From VAZQ01 sp963821505 (GTDB lineage Bacteria; Pseudomonadota; Alphaproteobacteria; Rhizobiales; Xanthobacteraceae), in the NCBI GenBank assembly GCA_963821505.1, contig CAWGEH010000006.1:148762-212761 (forward strand): 64,000 bases of DNA. The letters are read 5' to 3'. Position numbers and translations under genes: made by a program. Under the pieces are notes generated by a model that saw only the letters and a list, made by a program, of their open reading frames with translations, did not search any database and had not been told where the DNA came from. Within the stretch, counting starts at the first letter, position 1. Each line of letters opens with the position of its first letter. This document shows, in pieces, positions 18,485-27,940 of this stretch.

Positions 18485-19428
18485 TGGCCACGCTCCTGCT
18501 CGCCGAGCACGACAACAAGACGCTCAAGGACGCCACCCATAAGGCGCTGACCGCCGCGAAGGCGCTCGGTGCCGACGTGCATGTGCTGATCGTCGGCAAC
18601 GGGTGTCGCCCGGTTGCCGAAGCCGCCGCCAAGCTCGATGGCGTGAAAAAGGTCGTGCTCGCCGACGGCGCCTCCTACGAGCACATGCTGGCCGAGCCGG
18701 TGGCCGCGCTCGTGCACTCGCTCGCGCCTTCCTACGATGCGATCGTCGCGCCTGCGACGACCACCGGCAAGAACATCATGCCGCGCGTCGCGGCGCTACT
18801 CGACGTCATGCAGATCTCCGATATCGTCAAAGTGATCGCACCCGACACGTTCGAGCGGCTGATCTATGCCGGCAATGCCGTGCAGACCGTGCGCTCGAAG
18901 GACAAGATCAAGGTGATCACCGTGCGCACCTCGACATTCCAGGCGACCGGGGAGGGCGGTTCTGCGGCGATCGAGGGGGCGGCCGCCGCGGCCGATCCCG
19001 GCATTTCCAGCTTCGTCGGCGAGGAACTGTCGAGGTCCGAGCGCCCGGAGCTCACCTCGGCCAAGATCATCATTTCCGGCGGGCGGGCGATGCAAAGCCG
19101 GGAGAACTTCGCCAAATATATCGAACCGGTCGCCGACAAGCTGGGCGCGGCGGTCGGCGCTTCGCGCGCGGCGGTCGATGCCGGCTATGCGCCCAACGAC
19201 TGGCAGGTCGGCCAGACCGGGAAGGTTGTGGCGCCCGAGCTCTACATCGCAGTGGGGATTTCGGGCGCGATCCAGCATCTCGCCGGCATGAAGGATTCGA
19301 AGGTCATCGTGGCCATCAACAAGGACGAAGAGGCGCCGATCTTCCAGGTCGCCGATTATGGCCTGGTGGCCGATCTCTACCAGGCGCTGCCGGAACTGGC
19401 GGCGGAACTCGGCAAGGCCGGCCATTGA
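18484..19428 (+). CDS. etfA: Electron transfer flavoprotein alpha subunit
   Basis: The 314-residue alpha subunit of ETF has the C-terminal FAD domain. It shows ISGGRAMQSRENF, the VGQTGKVVAPELYIAVGISGAIQHLAGM signature, and VAINKDEEAPIFQVADYGLVADL. Length and motifs are complete. It is translationally coupled to etfB and followed after 70 nt by hbd, consistent with a fatty-acid / hydroxybutyrate oxidation operon. Confidence 0.97.
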   Translation: MATLLLAEHDNKTLKDATHKALTAAKALGADVHVLIVGNGCRPVAEAAAKLDGVKKVVLADGASYEHMLAEPVAALVHSLAPSYDAIVAPATTTGKNIMPRVAALLDVMQISDIVKVIAPDTFERLIYAGNAVQTVRSKDKIKVITVRTSTFQATGEGGSAAIEGAAAAADPGISSFVGEELSRSERPELTSAKIIISGGRAMQSRENFAKYIEPVADKLGAAVGASRAAVDAGYAPNDWQVGQTGKVVAPELYIAVGISGAIQHLAGMKDSKVIVAINKDEEAPIFQVADYGLVADLYQALPELAAELGKAGH

Positions 19429-19498
19429 CCATCACGGCAAGTGCGACCATGCACCCGTGGTGTCTCGGTCCAGCTCGGCGTAAAATAGGTAAAAGAAC

Positions 19499-20422
19499 AT
19501 GATCGAGGTCAAAGAGCGGCCGAAGGCCCGTTCCGACAGCATGGCTCTCCACATTCGCAAAATCGGCGTGATCGGCGCGGGACAGATGGGCAGCGGCATC
19601 GCGCATGTCAGCGCGCTTGCCGGGTTCGACGTCAAGCTCAACGATTTGTCCGCCGACCGGGTCAAAGCCGGGATCGCGACCATCAACGGCAACATGGCGC
19701 GGCAGGTGAGCCGCAAGCGCATCACCGAGGAGGAGCGTCAGGCCGCGCTCAAACGCATCACGCCGGCGGAGACGCTGGAGGCGTTCGGCGACTGTGATCT
19801 CGTCATCGAGGCGGCGACCGAGAAGGAGGACGTCAAGCGCACGATCTTCGCCAGCCTTTGCCCCGCGCTCAAGCCCGACGCCATCATCGGCAGCAACACA
19901 TCGTCGATCTCGATCACGCGGCTCGCCTCCTCGACCGACCGGCCCGAGCGCTTCATCGGCATCCATTTCATGAATCCGGTGCCGCTGATGGAGCTGGTCG
20001 AGCTCATCCGCGGCATTGCCACGGATGATTCGACGTTCGACAGCACCAAGCAGTTCGTGGCGAAGCTCGGAAAGACCATCGCGGTAGCCGAGGATTTTCC
20101 CGCCTTCATCGTCAACCGCATTCTGCTGCCGATGATCAACGAAGCGATCTACACGCTCTACGAAGGCGTCGGCAATGTCGAGGCGATCGATACCGCGATG
20201 CGGCTGGGCGCCCACCATCCCATGGGGCCGCTGGAACTCGCCGATTTCATCGGGCTCGACACCTGCCTCTCGGTCATGCAGGTGCTGCACGAGGGCTTGG
20301 CGGACTCCAAGTACCGTCCCTGCCCGCTGTTGGTGAAATACGTCGAGGCCGGCTGGCTGGGGCGCAAAACCCAGCGCGGCTTCTACGACTATCGCGGCGA
20401 GAAGCCGGTCCCGACGCGCTAG
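19499..20422 (+). CDS. hbd: 3-Hydroxybutyryl-CoA dehydrogenase
   Basis: An NAD(P)-dependent dehydrogenase interconverting 3-hydroxybutyryl-CoA and acetoacetyl-CoA, a step shared by PHB metabolism, butyrate oxidation and the entry to the EMC pathway. The Rossmann motif GVIGAGQMGSGIAH is near residue 22. The catalytic His is in GIHFMNPVPLMELVELIRG, and the C-terminal domain has DFPAFIVNRILLPMINEA. Start ATG 19499 gives 307 residues; ATG 19541 (MALHIRKIG) would match many relatives more closely. The TAG stop is the edge of a CTAG-bounded repeat. Confidence 0.95.
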   Translation: MIEVKERPKARSDSMALHIRKIGVIGAGQMGSGIAHVSALAGFDVKLNDLSADRVKAGIATINGNMARQVSRKRITEEERQAALKRITPAETLEAFGDCDLVIEAATEKEDVKRTIFASLCPALKPDAIIGSNTSSISITRLASSTDRPERFIGIHFMNPVPLMELVELIRGIATDDSTFDSTKQFVAKLGKTIAVAEDFPAFIVNRILLPMINEAIYTLYEGVGNVEAIDTAMRLGAHHPMGPLELADFIGLDTCLSVMQVLHEGLADSKYRPCPLLVKYVEAGWLGRKTQRGFYDYRGEKPVPTR

Positions 20423-20520
20423 ATCGAAATCGCTTCAAATTGAATCGCGATTTCGCTCCAAGCATTTGTCTGGTCGCATGATCTCATCCGAAAAGTCCGC
20501 AACGTTTCGGGATCACGCTC
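20419..20520. repeat. CTAG-bounded palindromic repeat, family C (copy 2)
   Basis: Two hairpins: CGAAATCGC...GCGATTTCG and CCGAAAAG...TTTCGG, separated by CAAGCATTTGTCTGGTCGC. It is nearly the same as 31161-31258. The left CTAG donates the hbd stop codon. Confidence 0.85.
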
Positions 20521-20523
20521 CAA

Positions 20524-21168
20524 TCAGCGCTTCGGGTAGGAAATGGTCACCACCCCGACGAAGGGCTCGACCGCGCGCATGTCGGCATTGTCGGAGAGGA
20601 ACTCGCGGTCGCCGGAAACCTTGGCCAGATTCGCTTCCGGCGCGTCCTCCGGGTGGACGAACTCTACTCCGAGGGTGCAGCGGCCGCGCTGCGGCTTGCT
20701 CAGCTTGCCGCCCCGCCAGTCCGTAACCCTGCCGCCGTAGTCCCAGTCGAAGCCGGACAGCTTGAACGCCTTACCATTTATCGTCTCGATATCGGCGAGC
20801 GCCGCGCCGATGTGAATGCCATCGGCAGTGGCCCAGGCCGAGCGGTCTTTCGCCCTGATCAGCGTCGGCCGACGCTGTGCCTTCTCGTCGCGCCAGATGA
20901 ATTCCAGCCGCGCCTTGGGATCGTCCGGGTAGAGCACGCTGGCCTTGATCTTCTCGCGTTCCGCCCCGTCGATCTCCTGGGAGACGACGTTGTTCTTTCC
21001 GAAGGCCTTGACCAGGTCGGCATGGCTCGCATTGGGTCCGAAGGGGCCTTCGCACTTGATCACGCGCGCCGGCGCGGCGCGCTCCGCCGATGCCATCGAC
21101 GAGGACAGCGCGAGCAGCCCGGCCATCAGTCCCATCGAGGCGGGCGCGGTTTTCATTGCAGGGGTCAT
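20524..21168 (-). CDS. Secreted hypothetical protein
   Basis: A 214-residue protein with a signal peptide (MTPAMKTAPASMGLMAGLLA, cleavage near SMASAE). The mature part has ECxGPFG-like text near the start (VIKCEGPFGPNASHADLVKAFG), which resembles the N-terminal lobe of proteins that measure a scaled ratio. It also has a conserved-looking WDYGGRVTDWRGGKL stretch. Likely periplasmic; function unknown. Start ATG 21168 follows CTGGAG at good spacing. It is next to, and in the same direction as, tlpA. Confidence 0.7.
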   Translation of the reverse strand: MTPAMKTAPASMGLMAGLLALSSSMASAERAAPARVIKCEGPFGPNASHADLVKAFGKNNVVSQEIDGAEREKIKASVLYPDDPKARLEFIWRDEKAQRRPTLIRAKDRSAWATADGIHIGAALADIETINGKAFKLSGFDWDYGGRVTDWRGGKLSKPQRGRCTLGVEFVHPEDAPEANLAKVSGDREFLSDNADMRAVEPFVGVVTISYPKR

Positions 21169-21213
21169 CGGTCGTACTCCAGACACGGGATCTGAGAAGA
21201 TGACGCGGGTGGC

Positions 21214-21876
21214 TTATCCCTTGAGCGCCGCCGTCACCAGCTGCACGGCATCCTCGCTTGCCCATTCGGCCGGACCCGCCACCGTGCCGATCTCGCATCC
21301 CGCTGGATCGACCAGCAGCGTGGTCGGCATGCCGGTCGCGCGACCCACCACCTTCAAGTCCTGAAAAATCTTGGCGCTCGGGTCGGCGTAATAGCCGAGC
21401 CGATCGATGCCGGCCTCCTTGAGCCAGGCGCGCGGCTTGTCGGGATCGCGGGTGTCGATATTGACCGCGACCACCTCGAAGCGCGGTCCGCCGAGCTGGC
21501 CCGCAAGCGCCTCGAGCGCCGGCATCTCCTTGCGGCAGGGCACGCACCAGGTGGCCCACAGGTTGAGCAGCACCGTGCGTCCGCGCCAATCCGTGAGATG
21601 CCGCGTGGTCCCGGCGGCGTCGGTGAACACGAGATCCGGCAGGCGCAGTGGTCGCTCCGCGACCGCGAACGCCGCCACCTCGCCGTGCGCGAGCGGCGCG
21701 AGGCGCTGCGCCAACGCGGCCGCCGGGGCGCAGGCGGCGTCAGGCGCATTGCGCTCGATCGTCCCGATCCCGTATACCGCCGCGAGCCCGACCGCGAGGC
21801 CGGCGACGCCGCCGGCCAAGATCATGGCGAGGCGTTTCCTGGCGTGGGTTCGCGCCGCTTGTTCGGGTTCGGTCAT
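21214..21876 (-). CDS. tlpA: TlpA-family thiol:disulfide interchange protein
   Basis: A 220-residue membrane-anchored periplasmic thioredoxin. One N-terminal transmembrane helix (AMILAGGVAGLAVGLAAVYG) is followed by the thioredoxin domain with WCVPC in LNLWATWCVPCRKEMP and the cis-proline in ATGMPTTLLVD. In rhizobia TlpA reduces Sco-type proteins and CoxB during cytochrome oxidase copper insertion. Start ATG 21876; only 27 nt separate it from the divergent argH, the usual arrangement in this group. Confidence 0.92.
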   Translation of the reverse strand: MTEPEQAARTHARKRLAMILAGGVAGLAVGLAAVYGIGTIERNAPDAACAPAAALAQRLAPLAHGEVAAFAVAERPLRLPDLVFTDAAGTTRHLTDWRGRTVLLNLWATWCVPCRKEMPALEALAGQLGGPRFEVVAVNIDTRDPDKPRAWLKEAGIDRLGYYADPSAKIFQDLKVVGRATGMPTTLLVDPAGCEIGTVAGPAEWASEDAVQLVTAALKG

Positions 21877-21903
21877 ATTCGGCGAAACCTCGGTAGACGT
21901 GTC

Positions 21904-23295
21904 ATGAGCAATAAGATGTGGGGCGGGCGCTTCGGCGCCAGCCCCGACGCGGTCATGGAGGACATCAATGCCTCCATCGATTTCGACCGCCACCTCTTCC
22001 GCCAGGACATCGCCGCAAGCAAAGCCCACGCCGCGATGCTCGCCAAACAAGGCATCATCACGGCCGACGATGCCCGCAAGATCGCTCACGGTCTAGACAC
22101 GATCCTGTCAGAGATCGAGAGCGGCAAGTTCAAGTTCAAGCGGGCGCTCGAGGACATCCATATGAACGTGGAGAGCCGGCTGGCGGACCTCATCGGGCCG
22201 GCGGCCGGGCGGCTGCACACTGCGCGCTCGCGCAACGATCAAGTCGCGACCGATTTCCGGCTGTGGATCAGAGCGACGGTCGATGCCATCGACCAGGCGC
22301 TCGCGGCCTACCAGCGCGCGCTCGCGCAGAAGGCGCTCGAACACGCCGCGACGGTGATGCCGGGTTTCACCCATTTGCAGACCGCCCAGCCCGTGACCTT
22401 CGGTCATCATCTGCTCGCCTATGTCGAGATGGCGGCGCGCGACCGCGGCCGCTTCGCCGATGCGCGCAAGCGGGCGAACCAATCGCCGCTCGGCGCCGCG
22501 GCGCTTGCGGGCACCGCCTTCCCGATCGACCGCAACATGACGGCGAAGGCGCTCGGCTTCGAGAAGCCGATGGCGAACTCGCTCGATGCCGTGTCCGACC
22601 GCGACTTCGTGCTGGAGGCGCTCTCCGCCGCCGCCATCACCGCGGTGCATCTGTCGCGCTTCGCCGAGGAGATCGTGATCTGGTGCTCGCCGCTCGTCGG
22701 GCTCATCTCGCTCTCCGACCGCTTCACCACCGGCTCTTCGATCATGCCGCAGAAGCGCAATCCCGACGCCGCCGAACTCGTGCGCGCGAAGACCGGGCGC
22801 ATCGTCGGTGCGCTCGAGGCGCTCCTGATCGTGATGAAGGGGCTGCCGCTCGCCTACCAGAAGGACATGCAGGAGGACAAGGAGGGCGCCATGGACGCCT
22901 TCTCCGCCCTGATGCTGTCGATTGCCGCCATGACCGGCATGGTGAGTGACATGACGCCCGATGTCGCGCGCATGCGCAAAGCCGCCGGTGAAGGCTACGC
23001 CACCGCGACCGACCTTGCCGACTGGCTGGTGCGCACGCTCGAAATGCCGTTCCGCGAGGCCCATCACGTCACCGGACGCATCGTGGCCCTGGCGGCCGCG
23101 GATCATCTTGCGCTCGACGAGTTGCCGGTTGCCGCCATGCAGGCGGTGGACAAGCGGATCACCAAGGACGTGCTGGGCGTGCTGTCCGTCGACAAATCGG
23201 TGCAGAGCCGCATGAGCCAGGGTGGCACCGCGCCGAAGAACGTGCGGCGCGAGGCGAGCAGGTGGCTTAAGGCCTTGGCAAAGGACCGCCGGTAA
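21904..23295 (+). CDS. argH: Argininosuccinate lyase
   Basis: The last enzyme of arginine biosynthesis, splitting argininosuccinate to arginine and fumarate. The 463-residue protein starts MSNKMWGGRF and carries DIHMNVESRL, TARSRNDQVATDFRLW, HLQTAQPVTFGHH and the superfamily signature GSSIMPQKRNPDAAE. Length is normal. It is followed at 50 nt by the lptM lipoprotein and then lysA, a conserved argH-lptM-lysA order. Confidence 0.98.
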   Translation: MSNKMWGGRFGASPDAVMEDINASIDFDRHLFRQDIAASKAHAAMLAKQGIITADDARKIAHGLDTILSEIESGKFKFKRALEDIHMNVESRLADLIGPAAGRLHTARSRNDQVATDFRLWIRATVDAIDQALAAYQRALAQKALEHAATVMPGFTHLQTAQPVTFGHHLLAYVEMAARDRGRFADARKRANQSPLGAAALAGTAFPIDRNMTAKALGFEKPMANSLDAVSDRDFVLEALSAAAITAVHLSRFAEEIVIWCSPLVGLISLSDRFTTGSSIMPQKRNPDAAELVRAKTGRIVGALEALLIVMKGLPLAYQKDMQEDKEGAMDAFSALMLSIAAMTGMVSDMTPDVARMRKAAGEGYATATDLADWLVRTLEMPFREAHHVTGRIVALAAADHLALDELPVAAMQAVDKRITKDVLGVLSVDKSVQSRMSQGGTAPKNVRREASRWLKALAKDRR

Positions 23296-23345
23296 GCTCG
23301 ATGCGGGAAGGCTTGGTCATGCTGTCGCCTTATGGCTGATCTGCT

Positions 23346-23618
23346 ATGGTGCCGCCGATTGGGGGAGTGTCCGAATTGGGTTCCTTGTCCGACCAGCGCC
23401 TTGCCCGGATCGCAGTCATTGGCGCCCTCGTCGCCGCGCTTGGCCTTGCCGGGTGCGGACGCAAGGGCGGGCTCGACCCGCCGCCGGAGGCGTCAGCGGC
23501 CCCGGCGACCGGCGTCGCGCAACCGGGTTCCGGACCCGAGGTCGGCCCTGACGGCCAGCAGCCACCGCACCCGCCCGCACCTCCGCGGCGCACGTGGATC
23601 GACTGGCTCATCGACTGA
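23346..23618 (+). CDS. lptM: LptM-like small lipoprotein
   Basis: A 90-residue protein with a lipobox LAGC in ALVAALGLAGCGRKGGLDPPP followed by a Pro-rich tail ending RRTWIDWLID. This is the LptM/YifL pattern: a tiny lipoprotein that helps mature the LptD LPS transporter. The argH-lptM-lysA position is the usual one. The true start may be TTG near 23376 rather than ATG 23346, which would give a normal-length signal peptide. Confidence 0.85.
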   Translation: MVPPIGGVSELGSLSDQRLARIAVIGALVAALGLAGCGRKGGLDPPPEASAAPATGVAQPGSGPEVGPDGQQPPHPPAPPRRTWIDWLID

Positions 23619-23770
23619 AAATTCCGGGGTTGACGCGGGTTTTCGGTGCGCTTTCAAGCTCAAGCGCATGCCGGTTGGCGGCCGCCCGGGCCGGCTGCGG
23701 GGGACTTTTGTCGAGGGCGCCCTTGAACCGGTTCCCACGTTGCGGGAAAACGCTATAAGCCGGATCCGTC

Positions 23771-25036
23771 ATGCATCATTTTGCCTATCGCAGCGGCGTC
23801 CTCCATGCCGAGGCGGTCAATCTCGTTGATCTCGCGCAGGCGGTCGGCACCCCGTTCTATTGCTACTCGACCGCGACGCTCACGCGCCATTACCAGGTCT
23901 TTGCGGGCGCCTTCGCCGACATCAAGGCGCTCGTCTGCTACGCCATGAAGGCGAATTCCAACCAGGCGGTGCTCAAGACGCTCGCCGAGCTCGGCGCCGG
24001 CGCCGACGTGGTCTCGGGAGGCGAGCTCCAGCGCGCGCGCGCCGCCGGCATCGCGCCGGACAAGATCATGTTTTCAGGCATCGGCAAGACGGCGGCCGAG
24101 CTCGCGCTGGCCGTCGATGAAGGCATCCTCTGCATCAACGTCGAATCCGAAGCGGAACTCGAGCTGCTGTCCTCGATCGCCAGGGGGAAGGGGCGCGCGG
24201 CCCGCGTCTCGGTTCGCGTCAATCCCGACATCGACGCCAAGACCCACGCCAAGATCGCGACCGGCAAAGCCGAGAACAAGTTCGGCATCCCGATCAGCCG
24301 CGCGCGCGCCGTCTATGCCGCCGCGGCGAAGCTCCCGGGGCTCGAGGTCACCGGCGTCGACATGCACATCGGCAGCCAGATCACGGAGCTCGAGCCGTTC
24401 GACGATGCCTTCGCGCTGCTCTCCGATTTCGTGCGCACCCTGCGCGCCGACGGCCACGCCATCAGCCACGTCGATCTCGGCGGCGGGCTGGGCATTCCCT
24501 ACCGCGAGGACAACGAGCCGCCGCCGCACCCCGAGGCTTATGCCGCCATGGTCAAGCGCGCGACGCGCGACCTCGACTGCACGCTCATCTTCGAACCGGG
24601 GCGGCTGATCGTCGGCAATGCCGGCATCCTGGTGACGCGCGTCCTTTACCTCAAGCGCGGCGAGAGCAAGACCTTCGTCATCGTCGACGCCGGAATGAAC
24701 GATCTCATCCGCCCGACGCTGTACGAGGCCCACCACGACATCCGCCCGGTGCGGGAGCCGCAGCCGGACGCCGCGCGCATCATCGCCGACGTGGTCGGCC
24801 CGGTATGCGAATCCGGTGATTTCCTCGCGCTCGACCGCGAGCTGGCGGAACCGCGGGCGGGCGACCTCATCGCGGTCATGACCGCCGGAGCCTATGGCGC
24901 GGTCCAGGCGGGCACTTACAACACCCGCGCATTGGTGCCCGAAGTGCTTGTTCGGGAAGGCGAATGGGCGCTGGTGCGGCCGCGCCTGGAGGTCTCGCAG
25001 CTGATCGCGCTCGACCGCCTGCCGCCCTGGCTCTGA
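23771..25036 (+). CDS. lysA: Diaminopimelate decarboxylase
   Basis: The PLP enzyme converting meso-diaminopimelate to lysine, 421 residues. The PLP lysine is in YAMKANSN; other landmarks are DVVSGGEL, HIGSQITEL, DLGGGLGIPY, FEPGRLIVGNAG and the substrate-contact CESGDF. Complete and of normal length. It probably shares a transcript with argH and lptM. Confidence 0.98.
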   Translation: MHHFAYRSGVLHAEAVNLVDLAQAVGTPFYCYSTATLTRHYQVFAGAFADIKALVCYAMKANSNQAVLKTLAELGAGADVVSGGELQRARAAGIAPDKIMFSGIGKTAAELALAVDEGILCINVESEAELELLSSIARGKGRAARVSVRVNPDIDAKTHAKIATGKAENKFGIPISRARAVYAAAAKLPGLEVTGVDMHIGSQITELEPFDDAFALLSDFVRTLRADGHAISHVDLGGGLGIPYREDNEPPPHPEAYAAMVKRATRDLDCTLIFEPGRLIVGNAGILVTRVLYLKRGESKTFVIVDAGMNDLIRPTLYEAHHDIRPVREPQPDAARIIADVVGPVCESGDFLALDRELAEPRAGDLIAVMTAGAYGAVQAGTYNTRALVPEVLVREGEWALVRPRLEVSQLIALDRLPPWL

Positions 25037-25169
25037 ACCGCGGGAACGCCGAACCATTTACCTGCGGCGTTGTTTTGATCACTGGGTGCCTTCCTTTTGC
25101 CCGCTGGCACCGCTCTAGTGGCGTGTTAATATTCACACACTGGGCAGATTCTTCCTGCTGGAGACATAC

Positions 25170-27752
25170 TTGACCAACCGGTCCCCGGACGCCGCCACGC
25201 CGCACCACCTTCCCGCGCAGGAGCGCGCCGGCGACGGCAAGCTCGCGCGCGCGCTGGGTCGAGCGCGCTGGACGATCTTCTGGGAACGGCTGTGGCCGGC
25301 GCTGGCCTCGATCGCAACGGTGATCGGCCTGTTCCTGGCGGTCTCGTGGCTCGGCCTTTGGCTGTGGCTGCCGCCGATCGGGCGAGCCATTGGTCTCGGC
25401 GCGTTCTTCCTGCTCGCCGCCGCGGCGTTCGCACCGTTCTTCCTGCTGCGCGTGCCGAGCCGGATGGAGGGGCTCAGGCGGCTCGACCGCAATTCCGGCC
25501 TGCCGCACCGGCCGGCGACCGCAATCGCCGACCAGATCGCGGTCCCGACCCAGGATTCGTATTCGGTCGCGCTGTGGCGCGCCCATATGGAACGCGCGCT
25601 GCGCGCGGCCAAGACGCTCAGGGCCGGCGCTCCCATGCCGCGGCTCGCGCGGCGCGATCCGTTTGCGCTGCGTGCCGCCGTGGTGGTGCTGGTGGTCGCC
25701 ACGTTCTTTGCCGCCGGCGGCGAACGGATGAGGCGTGTCGCCGCGGCGTTCGATTGGCAGGGCGTGATGGTGCCGGCCAATTTCCGCATCGACGCCTGGG
25801 TGAGCCCGCCGGCCTATACCGGCCGGCCGCCGGTGATCCTGCAGGGCCTGCGGCCGGGCGAGCCGGTGCCGAGCGCCGCCGCCCTGTCGGTGCCGGCGGG
25901 GAGCACGCTGGTCATCCGCGCCACCGGAATTCGCCTCGACGTGGCGACGAGTGGCGGGCTTGCCGAGCCGTCGTCCGCCGCGCAGGGCAGCAACGCCAAC
26001 GGCACCGAGGAGCGCCGCTTCGTGATCAACGACGCCGGCGCGGTGACCGTGCGCGGCGCCGCCGCGAGCGACGTCACCTGGCAGTTCACCGCCATCCCGG
26101 ACAAGCCGCCGACCATTGCGCTCGCCAAGGATCCGGAGGGCCAGGCGCGCGGCGCACTGCAGCTTTCCTACAAGCTCGAAGACGACTACGGCGTCGTCGG
26201 CGCGCAGGCGACGTTCAAGCTGCAGAGCAACGAGGGGACCAACGGCCAGCCGCCGCGCCCGCTCTACGACGCCCCCGACTTCCCGTTGGTGCTGCCGCAG
26301 GCGCGCACCAAGAACGGCGTCGGACAGAGCACCAAGGACTTGACCGAGCATCCCTGGGCGGGCGTCGACGTGGCGATGGTTCTGACCGCGCGCGACGAGG
26401 CCGGCAACCAGGGCCAGAGCGCGGCGTTCGAATTCCGCCTGCCGGAGCGGCCGTTCTCGAAGCCGATCGCGCGCGCGCTCGTGGAGCAGCGCAGGGTGCT
26501 TGCGCTCGACGCCGATGCCCAGGCGAGCGTGCTCACCGCGCTCGATGCGCTCACCTTGGCGCCCGAGCGCTTCAATATGGAGGCCAATATCTATCTCGGG
26601 CTGCGCTCGATCTTCTGGCAGCTGGCGCGCGCGAAAAGCGACGACCAGTTGCGCGACGTCGTCGGGCGCATGTGGGACATGGCCGTGCATCTCGAGGACG
26701 GCAGCGTCTCCGATGCCGAGCAGGCGCTGCGTGCGGCGGAGGAAGCGCTGCGCCAGGCGCTGGAGCGCGGCGCGAGCGACGAGGAGATCAAGAAGCTCAC
26801 CGACCAGCTGCGTGCGGCGCTCGACAAATTCCTGCAGGCGCTGGCCGAGCAATTGCGCAAGAACCCGCAGCAGCTCGCCCGGCCGCTCGATCCCAATGTG
26901 CGCCAGCTGCGCCCGCAGGATCTGCGCAGCATGATTGACAGGCTCGAGCAGATGGCCCGCTCCGGCGCCAAGGACGCCGCGCGCCGGATGCTGCAGGATC
27001 TCCAACAGATGCTGGAGAACCTGCAGATGGCGCGTCCCGGGCAGCAGATGGACAGCGACGGCGACGACGACATGATGTCCGCCCTCGACGAGCTCGGCAA
27101 CATGATCCGCAAGCAGCAGCAATTGCGCGATCGTACCTTCCAGCAGGGCCAGGACCAGCGGCGCGACCGCCAGCGCGGTCAGCGCGGCCAGCAGGGGCAA
27201 CAAGGCCAGCAAGGCGAACAGGGCCAGCAGGGCGACCAGATGGGAGACCTGCGCGACAACCAGCAGGCGTTGCGCGAGCAGCTCAAGAAGCTGATGGAGG
27301 AGCTGCGCAAGAAGGGCTTCGGCCAGGGCCAGCAAGGCCAGGGCGAGATGGATCAGCTCGGCCGCGCCGGCGATGCCATGGGCGATGCCGAAGGCCAGCT
27401 CGGGGAGGGCAACGCCGACGGCGCGGTGGATTCGCAGGGCCGCGCGCTCGACGCCCTGCGCCGGGGTGCGCAGAACCTCGCCCAGTCGATGCAGCAGCAG
27501 GGCATGATGGGCCCCGGCGCGAACGGCCAGCCCGGCCGGCTCGGGCCGCCACGCGCTCAGCAGGAGACCGATCCGCTCGGCCGGCCCTTGCGCGGACGTG
27601 ATTACGGCGACGACACCACGGTCAAGGTGCCAGGCGAGATCGACGTGCAACGCGCGCGCCGCATTCTCGAGGAGCTGCGCCGGCGCTTCGGCGAGAGCTT
27701 CCGTCCGCAGCTCGAGCTCGACTATATCGAACGACTGCTGCAGGATTTCTAA
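25170..27752 (+). CDS. TIGR02302/DUF4175 family large membrane-anchored protein
   Basis: An 860-residue protein with two N-terminal transmembrane helices (residues about 38-60 and 65-88), a third near residue 170, a large soluble domain and a low-complexity Gln-rich segment. The Gln-rich region (residues about 655-790) contains many repeats of the GQQGQQ type. It ends with a charged helical tail. This matches the rhizobial DUF4175 / TIGR02302 family of unknown function. Start TTG 25170 has GGAG ten bases upstream. The neighbouring cpdR and ftsEX suggest a cell-envelope role, but that is inference only. Confidence 0.85.
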   Translation: MTNRSPDAATPHHLPAQERAGDGKLARALGRARWTIFWERLWPALASIATVIGLFLAVSWLGLWLWLPPIGRAIGLGAFFLLAAAAFAPFFLLRVPSRMEGLRRLDRNSGLPHRPATAIADQIAVPTQDSYSVALWRAHMERALRAAKTLRAGAPMPRLARRDPFALRAAVVVLVVATFFAAGGERMRRVAAAFDWQGVMVPANFRIDAWVSPPAYTGRPPVILQGLRPGEPVPSAAALSVPAGSTLVIRATGIRLDVATSGGLAEPSSAAQGSNANGTEERRFVINDAGAVTVRGAAASDVTWQFTAIPDKPPTIALAKDPEGQARGALQLSYKLEDDYGVVGAQATFKLQSNEGTNGQPPRPLYDAPDFPLVLPQARTKNGVGQSTKDLTEHPWAGVDVAMVLTARDEAGNQGQSAAFEFRLPERPFSKPIARALVEQRRVLALDADAQASVLTALDALTLAPERFNMEANIYLGLRSIFWQLARAKSDDQLRDVVGRMWDMAVHLEDGSVSDAEQALRAAEEALRQALERGASDEEIKKLTDQLRAALDKFLQALAEQLRKNPQQLARPLDPNVRQLRPQDLRSMIDRLEQMARSGAKDAARRMLQDLQQMLENLQMARPGQQMDSDGDDDMMSALDELGNMIRKQQQLRDRTFQQGQDQRRDRQRGQRGQQGQQGQQGEQGQQGDQMGDLRDNQQALREQLKKLMEELRKKGFGQGQQGQGEMDQLGRAGDAMGDAEGQLGEGNADGAVDSQGRALDALRRGAQNLAQSMQQQGMMGPGANGQPGRLGPPRAQQETDPLGRPLRGRDYGDDTTVKVPGEIDVQRARRILEELRRRFGESFRPQLELDYIERLLQDF

Positions 27753-27833
27753 CAGCTCGGAAAGCCGACGATGGACGACGGGGGACGGAAGGGAATCCGT
27801 CCTGCGTATACTCTCGTCCCTCGTTTGTCGTGG

Positions 27834-27940
27834 CTAGCGCATGTTCCGGAAAAGTGGGAACCGGTTTTCCGAACAGAACATGCGCAAAATCGAAAAATCT
27901 AGAGCGCATCACGATTCGATCCAATCGGGATGCGCTCTAG
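27834..27940. repeat. CTAG-bounded palindromic repeat, family A (copy 1)
   Basis: It starts CTAGCGCATGTTCCGGAAAA, has an internal CTAG at 27899, and ends GATGCGCTCTAG. Module A-b (27899-27940) has perfect 12-bp arms CTAGAGCGCATC / GATGCGCTCTAG. The right-hand CTAG supplies the stop codon of cpdR on the minus strand. Confidence 0.9.

Noticed and set aside
24876..27650. A 924-codon minus-strand open frame
   Set aside because: It is the antisense shadow of lysA/DUF4175: Leu/Ala/Arg-rich text with no domain, produced by GC-rich codon bias.
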